Shown here piece after piece: positions 60,859 to 64,000 of a stretch of DNA of 64,000 nt. The translations under genes and the position numbers were made by a program. The stretch is taken from assembly GCF_003400205.1 (NCBI RefSeq), contig NZ_QUQV01000003.1, positions 1 through 64,000 on the forward strand. The letters run 5' to 3'. Each line of letters begins with the position of its first letter. Position 1 is the stretch's first letter. Source of the DNA: Bacillus sp. HNG (lineage in GTDB: Bacteria > Bacillota > Bacilli > Bacillales > Bacillaceae_L). The notes beneath the pieces are model-generated. The model was not told the origin of the DNA and did no database searches. It saw nothing but the letters and a program-made list of their open reading frames with translations.

Positions 60859-61692
60859 TTGAATATAGGGTTTATTGGTACAGGAAATATGGGGAAAATT
60901 TTAATAGAGTCCTTTGTAGAATCTCTTGCTGTTCCGCCTTCAAAGTTAACCATTACAAATCGTACAATTGAAAAAGCAATAGCTATTAAGAACTCTTTAC
61001 CAGATATTACGGTAGCAGCTACAAATGATGAAGTTGTAAAAGGCTCTGATTTAATATTCATTTGTGTGAAGCCTTTAGAGATTCACCCCCTTTTACACCA
61101 ATTATCTTCTTCCTTAACAAGTAATAAATGTATTGTTTCAATTACAAGTCCTATTTCTGTTGAACAGCTTGAATCACTTGTGAACTGTCAGGTCGCTAGG
61201 ATCATTCCAAGTATTACCAACCGTGCACTAACGGGTGTTTCCTTATTTACTTTTGGCAGGAGCATTAGCAGCCGGTTTAAGGAGTATTTAGAATTCCTTT
61301 TCGAACAAATTTCCACTCCGGTTCACATAAATCATGAGATCACAAGAGTTGCATCGGATATTGTTAGTTGCGGTCCTGCGTTTTTTACTTATTTGCTGAG
61401 AAGGTTTGTAGATGCAGCGGTAAGGGAAACGAAAATCACGGAGGAGCAAGCAACAAATTTAGCAAGTGAAATGATTATCGGTATGGGTAAACTACTTGAA
61501 AAGGAAATGTACACATTACCCACACTCCAGTCAAAGGTATGTGTAAAAGGTGGTGTTACTGGAGAAGGAATTAATGCAATGGAAGAACATATTGGTGAAT
61601 TATTTGAAGAATTGTTTAGGAGCACTCATAGAAAATATGATGAGGATATTTCGGAGGTAGCTAGACAATTTAACGAGACTCCATCTCGCTAA
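60859..61692 (+). CDS. comER: ComER, pyrroline-5-carboxylate reductase-like protein
   Basis: A 277-residue ProC-family protein with an N-terminal Rossmann GFIGTGNMGKIL and a C-terminal dimerisation domain (VKGGVTGEGINAMEE). The start is TTG at 60859, 6 bases after AAAGGAGGG. It is transcribed divergently from comEABC, the position of comER. In B. subtilis it is dispensable for competence and has been linked to sporulation and biofilm; the reaction is unproven. Confidence 0.93.
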   Translation: MNIGFIGTGNMGKILIESFVESLAVPPSKLTITNRTIEKAIAIKNSLPDITVAATNDEVVKGSDLIFICVKPLEIHPLLHQLSSSLTSNKCIVSITSPISVEQLESLVNCQVARIIPSITNRALTGVSLFTFGRSISSRFKEYLEFLFEQISTPVHINHEITRVASDIVSCGPAFFTYLLRRFVDAAVRETKITEEQATNLASEMIIGMGKLLEKEMYTLPTLQSKVCVKGGVTGEGINAMEEHIGELFEELFRSTHRKYDEDISEVARQFNETPSR

Positions 61693-61716
61693 ATATACCA
61701 CTTCGATTATAAAAGC

Positions 61717-61770
61717 ACAAGCCAAACCCTGACAGAAGGCGTTTTTTGCCTTCCAAAGCGTTTGGCTTGT
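61717..61770. repeat. Family E element E2, after comER
   Basis: A 54-bp nested palindrome with an outer stem ACAAGCCAAA/TTTGGCTTGT and an inner stem GAAGGC...GCCTTC. The inner part and one flank match the element after rpsT in the opposite orientation. It lies between the convergent comER and yqeM. Confidence 0.7.
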
Positions 61771-61815
61771 AACCTCGAGCTAATGGTTCCTATGTTTGAC
61801 ATTTGTAATTCTAAA

Positions 61816-61853
61816 TCAAAAAAGGGCAGAGATTTCATCTTCTGGCCCTTATT
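61816..61853 (-). terminator. Terminator of the rsfS-yqeM operon
   Basis: An imperfect stem AAGGGCCAGA/TCTGCCCTT read on the minus strand is followed by TTTTTTG. It overlaps the last codons of yqeM. Confidence 0.65.
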
Positions 61854-62592
61854 TCTTTGCAGTTATTAAAATTCGTTCTGAGGTCTCCTGAACATTATCT
61901 GTAAAATCAGCACAAATATCTTGTACACGAAAACCTGTTTGTCCTAGCCAATTTCGATATGTTTCAATCGGAAAGGTACGCTGTTCGTGAAACTCGTCAA
62001 ACCTTGTATAATCTTCATTATGTTCATTTTTTACAAAAAAGGAAAGTTCATGCTCGACACTATGAGGATGCTCCCCACTAAAACAATTCCAAATAAAACT
62101 GACCTTATCTTCAACACTTACAAACGGTCCGTTCATAAAAATGGAATCTATTTTATACACGGAATGGACATCGAATAGAAATAGACCATCTTCTTTTAAA
62201 AGCTGAAATGTATTTGCAAAGGTTTTCTGAACCTCTTTTTCGGTCTGTAGATAGTTTAGGGAATCACAGAAAATCACAATCAGATCAAACGGCTCAAACC
62301 CTGAGATATCCAGCATGTTTTGCTGGTAAAATTCAACTTTTACACCGGCTTCCATTGCCTTGTGATTAGCAACCGTCAGCATATCTTCTGAAAGATCGAC
62401 CCCGACAACCTCAAAACCTTCTTGGGCAAGTCTAATTGCAATTTCTCCCGTTCCACAGCCAATATCAAGAACCCGCAGGCCACTCTTTTTAGGAAGTTGT
62501 GTTACTTTTTCCTTTACAAATGAAACCCAATGCTCATAATCTACATCACGCATCAGTTCATCATAGATATAGGCAAATTCACCATAGCTCAT
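61849..62592 (-). CDS. yqeM: Class I SAM-dependent methyltransferase YqeM
   Basis: A 247-residue methyltransferase with motif I VLDIGCGTGEIAIRLAQ, motif post-I VVGVDLSEDML and FDLIVIFCDSLNYL. The substrate is unknown. It overlaps rsfS by 4 bases (ATGA) and is the last gene of the nadD-yqeK-rsfS-yqeM run. Confidence 0.92.
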   Translation of the reverse strand: MSYGEFAYIYDELMRDVDYEHWVSFVKEKVTQLPKKSGLRVLDIGCGTGEIAIRLAQEGFEVVGVDLSEDMLTVANHKAMEAGVKVEFYQQNMLDISGFEPFDLIVIFCDSLNYLQTEKEVQKTFANTFQLLKEDGLFLFDVHSVYKIDSIFMNGPFVSVEDKVSFIWNCFSGEHPHSVEHELSFFVKNEHNEDYTRFDEFHEQRTFPIETYRNWLGQTGFRVQDICADFTDNVQETSERILITAKK

Positions 62593-62945
62593 AAACTTAG
62601 CACATCTTCAACTGTTTCCGTAGGCGCATCTCCCCAAAGACGTTCTAAATTATAATAGCTACGTTCGTCTTTATGGAAAACATGGACAATGACATCTCCA
62701 AGGTCGACAAGAACCCATCTTGCTTCATCAAATCCCTCAAGACGCTTAATATGAATACCATTTTCATCAGCTTTATCTTTTATCTCACGAGCAATAGCTT
62801 GCACCTGTTTTTCAGAATTTCCGTGGCAAATAAGAAAATAATCGGCTACCAATGATAACCCCTTCATATTTAAAGCAATGATATTTTCTGCGCGTTTATC
62901 GTCAGCTGCTTGAACTGAAAATGTTAAAATATCTCGTTCATTCAC
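62589..62945 (-). CDS. rsfS: Ribosome silencing factor RsfS
   Basis: RsfS (118 residues) binds L14 and blocks subunit joining under starvation. It has the family core GLSLVADYFLICHGNSEKQVQ and DEARWVLVDLGDVIVHVF. The GTG start at 62945 is preceded by GGGGGAATTC; an overlapping ATG is out of frame. A family C element ends 23 bases before the start. Confidence 0.95.
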   Translation of the reverse strand: MNERDILTFSVQAADDKRAENIIALNMKGLSLVADYFLICHGNSEKQVQAIAREIKDKADENGIHIKRLEGFDEARWVLVDLGDVIVHVFHKDERSYYNLERLWGDAPTETVEDVLSL

Positions 62946-62968
62946 CTAGAATTCCCCCTTTTTTAATT

Positions 62969-63120
62969 ATCAAATGCGCCTTGGCGTATTTGCGCCCGAT
63001 TTTTTCAGGCCCACAAGACGTGGGTCACAAAGACGTTGCCACAGGAGGTGGCGTTCTTAGTCTTTGATCTTACGACTCGAAAATTTCCTTTGAAAAATCG
63101 CGGCATCCGCCGGAGGCTTA
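62969..63120 (-). repeat. Family C repeat copy C3, between yqeK and rsfS
   Basis: A ~152-bp full-length copy: CAAATGCGCCTTGGCGTATTTG at the rsfS-proximal end, GACGTGGGTCACAAAGACG in the centre, GCATCCGCCGGAGGCTTA at the far end. It is in the same orientation relative to the downstream gene as the copies before prmA and dnaJ. Confidence 0.9.
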
Positions 63121-63181
63121 ATTTTATTCAGCATGACTTAACCTACAACTTAATTGGTTACCCAGATTGCAAATATTCCAT

Positions 63182-63760
63182 CTATAAACGTTGTGAATTT
63201 TGGCTGGATAAAATTAATGAATTATATGTTCTCAATGTATCTGGATAGATTGCTTGACTTTTTTTGGCTAAAAACATGATTGTATTACTTAGTGCATAAA
63301 TAAGCGCATTGTCTAAATCCTGTTTTGCGAGTTCTCGACCTTCTTCTACACCTGGAAAATGTCTTCCTGGCTCTATATAATCAGCTACAAAAATAACCTT
63401 TTCAAGGAGGGTCATTTTTTCACGTCCAGATGTATGGAAACGAATTGCATCTAAAATTTCCTCATCCTCAATTCCTACTTCGGCCTTTACAAGATAGGCT
63501 CCAACAGGTGCATGCCAAAGCTCTGTATTATGAATCAATAAATCGGAAGGCATGTGTTGGTTGATGATGATTTGTTTCATTTCATCTTTAGGTCTAAACT
63601 TTGCATAATCATGAAAAATGGCTGCAATTTCGGCTTTTTTTACATCTGCATGATAGCGTTTTGATAGTTCAATTGCCGTCTCCATCACACCAAGTGTGTG
63701 CTGATAACGGTGCTCTGTTAACTGTTCTTTGACTATCTCTAAAGCCTTTTCACGTTCCAT
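63182..63760 (-). CDS. yqeK: HD-domain phosphohydrolase YqeK (Ap4A hydrolase type)
   Basis: A 192-residue HD protein: [29 protein letters not shown] (HD pair) and [15 protein letters not shown]. Firmicute YqeK members hydrolyse diadenosine tetraphosphate symmetrically. It overlaps the end of nadD by 11 bases. Confidence 0.94.
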   Translation of the reverse strand: MEREKALEIVKEQLTEHRYQHTLGVMETAIELSKRYHADVKKAEIAAIFHDYAKFRPKDEMKQIIINQHMPSDLLIHNTELWHAPVGAYLVKAEVGIEDEEILDAIRFHTSGREKMTLLEKVIFVADYIEPGRHFPGVEEGRELAKQDLDNALIYALSNTIMFLAKKSQAIYPDTLRTYNSLILSSQNSQRL

Positions 63761-64000
63761 ATAAATGCTTCTCCTCTATATAGTTTCGTACTTTTTTAGG
63801 AAGTAAATACATTGTATTTCCCTTTTCTGATAACCTTTTTCGAATCATCGAAGACGAGATATCGAATTGTGGGATATCCACTTCTGTAATGGGATATTCT
63901 GTAGGAAATGAATAACCTGGTCTTTTGACTCCAACAAATGTAACCATATCAACAAGTTCATCAATTTTATGCCAATGTGGCAGATATTCGACCATATCTC
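63750..64000 (-). CDS. nadD: Nicotinate-nucleotide adenylyltransferase, C-terminal part (cut by window end)
   Basis: The last ~83 residues of NadD are visible. [16 protein letters not shown] and [15 protein letters not shown] (the ISSTxIR-type motif of nucleotidyltransferases) identify it. The N-terminal HxGH part lies beyond the window end, so the true start is not seen; the ATG at 63995 is internal. NadD makes deamido-NAD in NAD synthesis and precedes yqeK here. Confidence 0.93.
   Translation of the reverse strand, partial: DMVEYLPHWHKIDELVDMVTFVGVKRPGYSFPTEYPITEVDIPQFDISSSMIRKRLSEKGNTMYLLPKKVRNYIEEKHLYGT

Overview
The window is a 64 kb stretch of core chromosome from a low-GC, endospore-forming, competence-gene-carrying Bacillaceae. 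Gene order follows the Bacillus subtilis yqf/yqe block almost step for step: ispG-yqfX-zur, nfo-cshB-yqfQ-ispH-yqfO-trmK, cccA-sigA-dnaG-yqxD, ppsR-ccpN-glyS-glyQ-recO-yqzL-era-cdd-dgkA-ybeY-pgpH-phoH-yqfD-yqfC-floA-yqeZ-yqeY-rpsU, mtaB-rsmE-prmA-dnaJ-dnaK-grpE-hrcA-hemW-lepA-yqxA-spoIIP-gpr-rpsT-holA-yqzM-comEC-comEB-comEA-comER-yqeM-rsfS-yqeK-nadD. Sporulation genes (spoIIP, gpr, yqfC, yqfD) and the codon and SD style fit Bacillus sensu lato. The many intergenic repeats suggest a Neobacillus/Mesobacillus-like genome rather than B. subtilis itself, but the genus is an inference. I see no phage, IS transposase, CRISPR, tRNA or rRNA gene.

Layout. 0-7.8 kb: a Na/Pi symporter, a LysM protein, the MEP-pathway enzyme IspG, and a zinc uptake operon (znuC-znuB-zur). 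7.8-14 kb: DNA repair (nfo), an RNA helicase, the repeat-bearing YqfQ protein, IspH, and the yqfO-trmK pair. 14-22 kb: cytochrome c550, an acyl-CoA dehydrogenase, sigA-dnaG-yqxD, and the gluconeogenesis regulators ppsR/ccpN. 22-32 kb: glyQS under a T-box, then recO to pgpH. 32-39 kb: PhoH, sporulation proteins YqfC/YqfD, the flotillin module, rpsU and a second Na/Pi symporter. 39-52 kb: deoC, then the class I heat-shock operon under CIRCE, hemW and lepA. 52-64 kb: spoIIP/gpr, rpsT, holA, the comE locus and the rsfS/nadD region.

What stands out is not a gene system but a dense population of structured intergenic repeats (called families A-E here). They sit mainly in 5' leaders, immediately in front of ribosome binding sites. 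The most striking case is the glyQS leader. A ~217 bp element with terminal inverted repeats (family B) lies inside Stem I of the glycine T-box, between the two helices that form the specifier domain, and a second element (family A) lies between the T-box terminator and the glyQ SD. A family C element presents the same hairpin end just upstream of ispG, ispH, prmA, dnaJ and rsfS, always in the direction of the gene. Other points are yqxD, which lacks any canonical in-frame start and looks like a one-base homopolymer frameshift, and yqfC, whose only SD is buried in a terminator-like hairpin.

Several gene starts were moved inward from the longest open frame, because the N-terminal extension is translated repeat DNA and a good SD precedes an internal start (ispG, ispH, trmK, glyQ, prmA). 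Comparisons with B. subtilis gene order and protein lengths are from memory, not from a database search.
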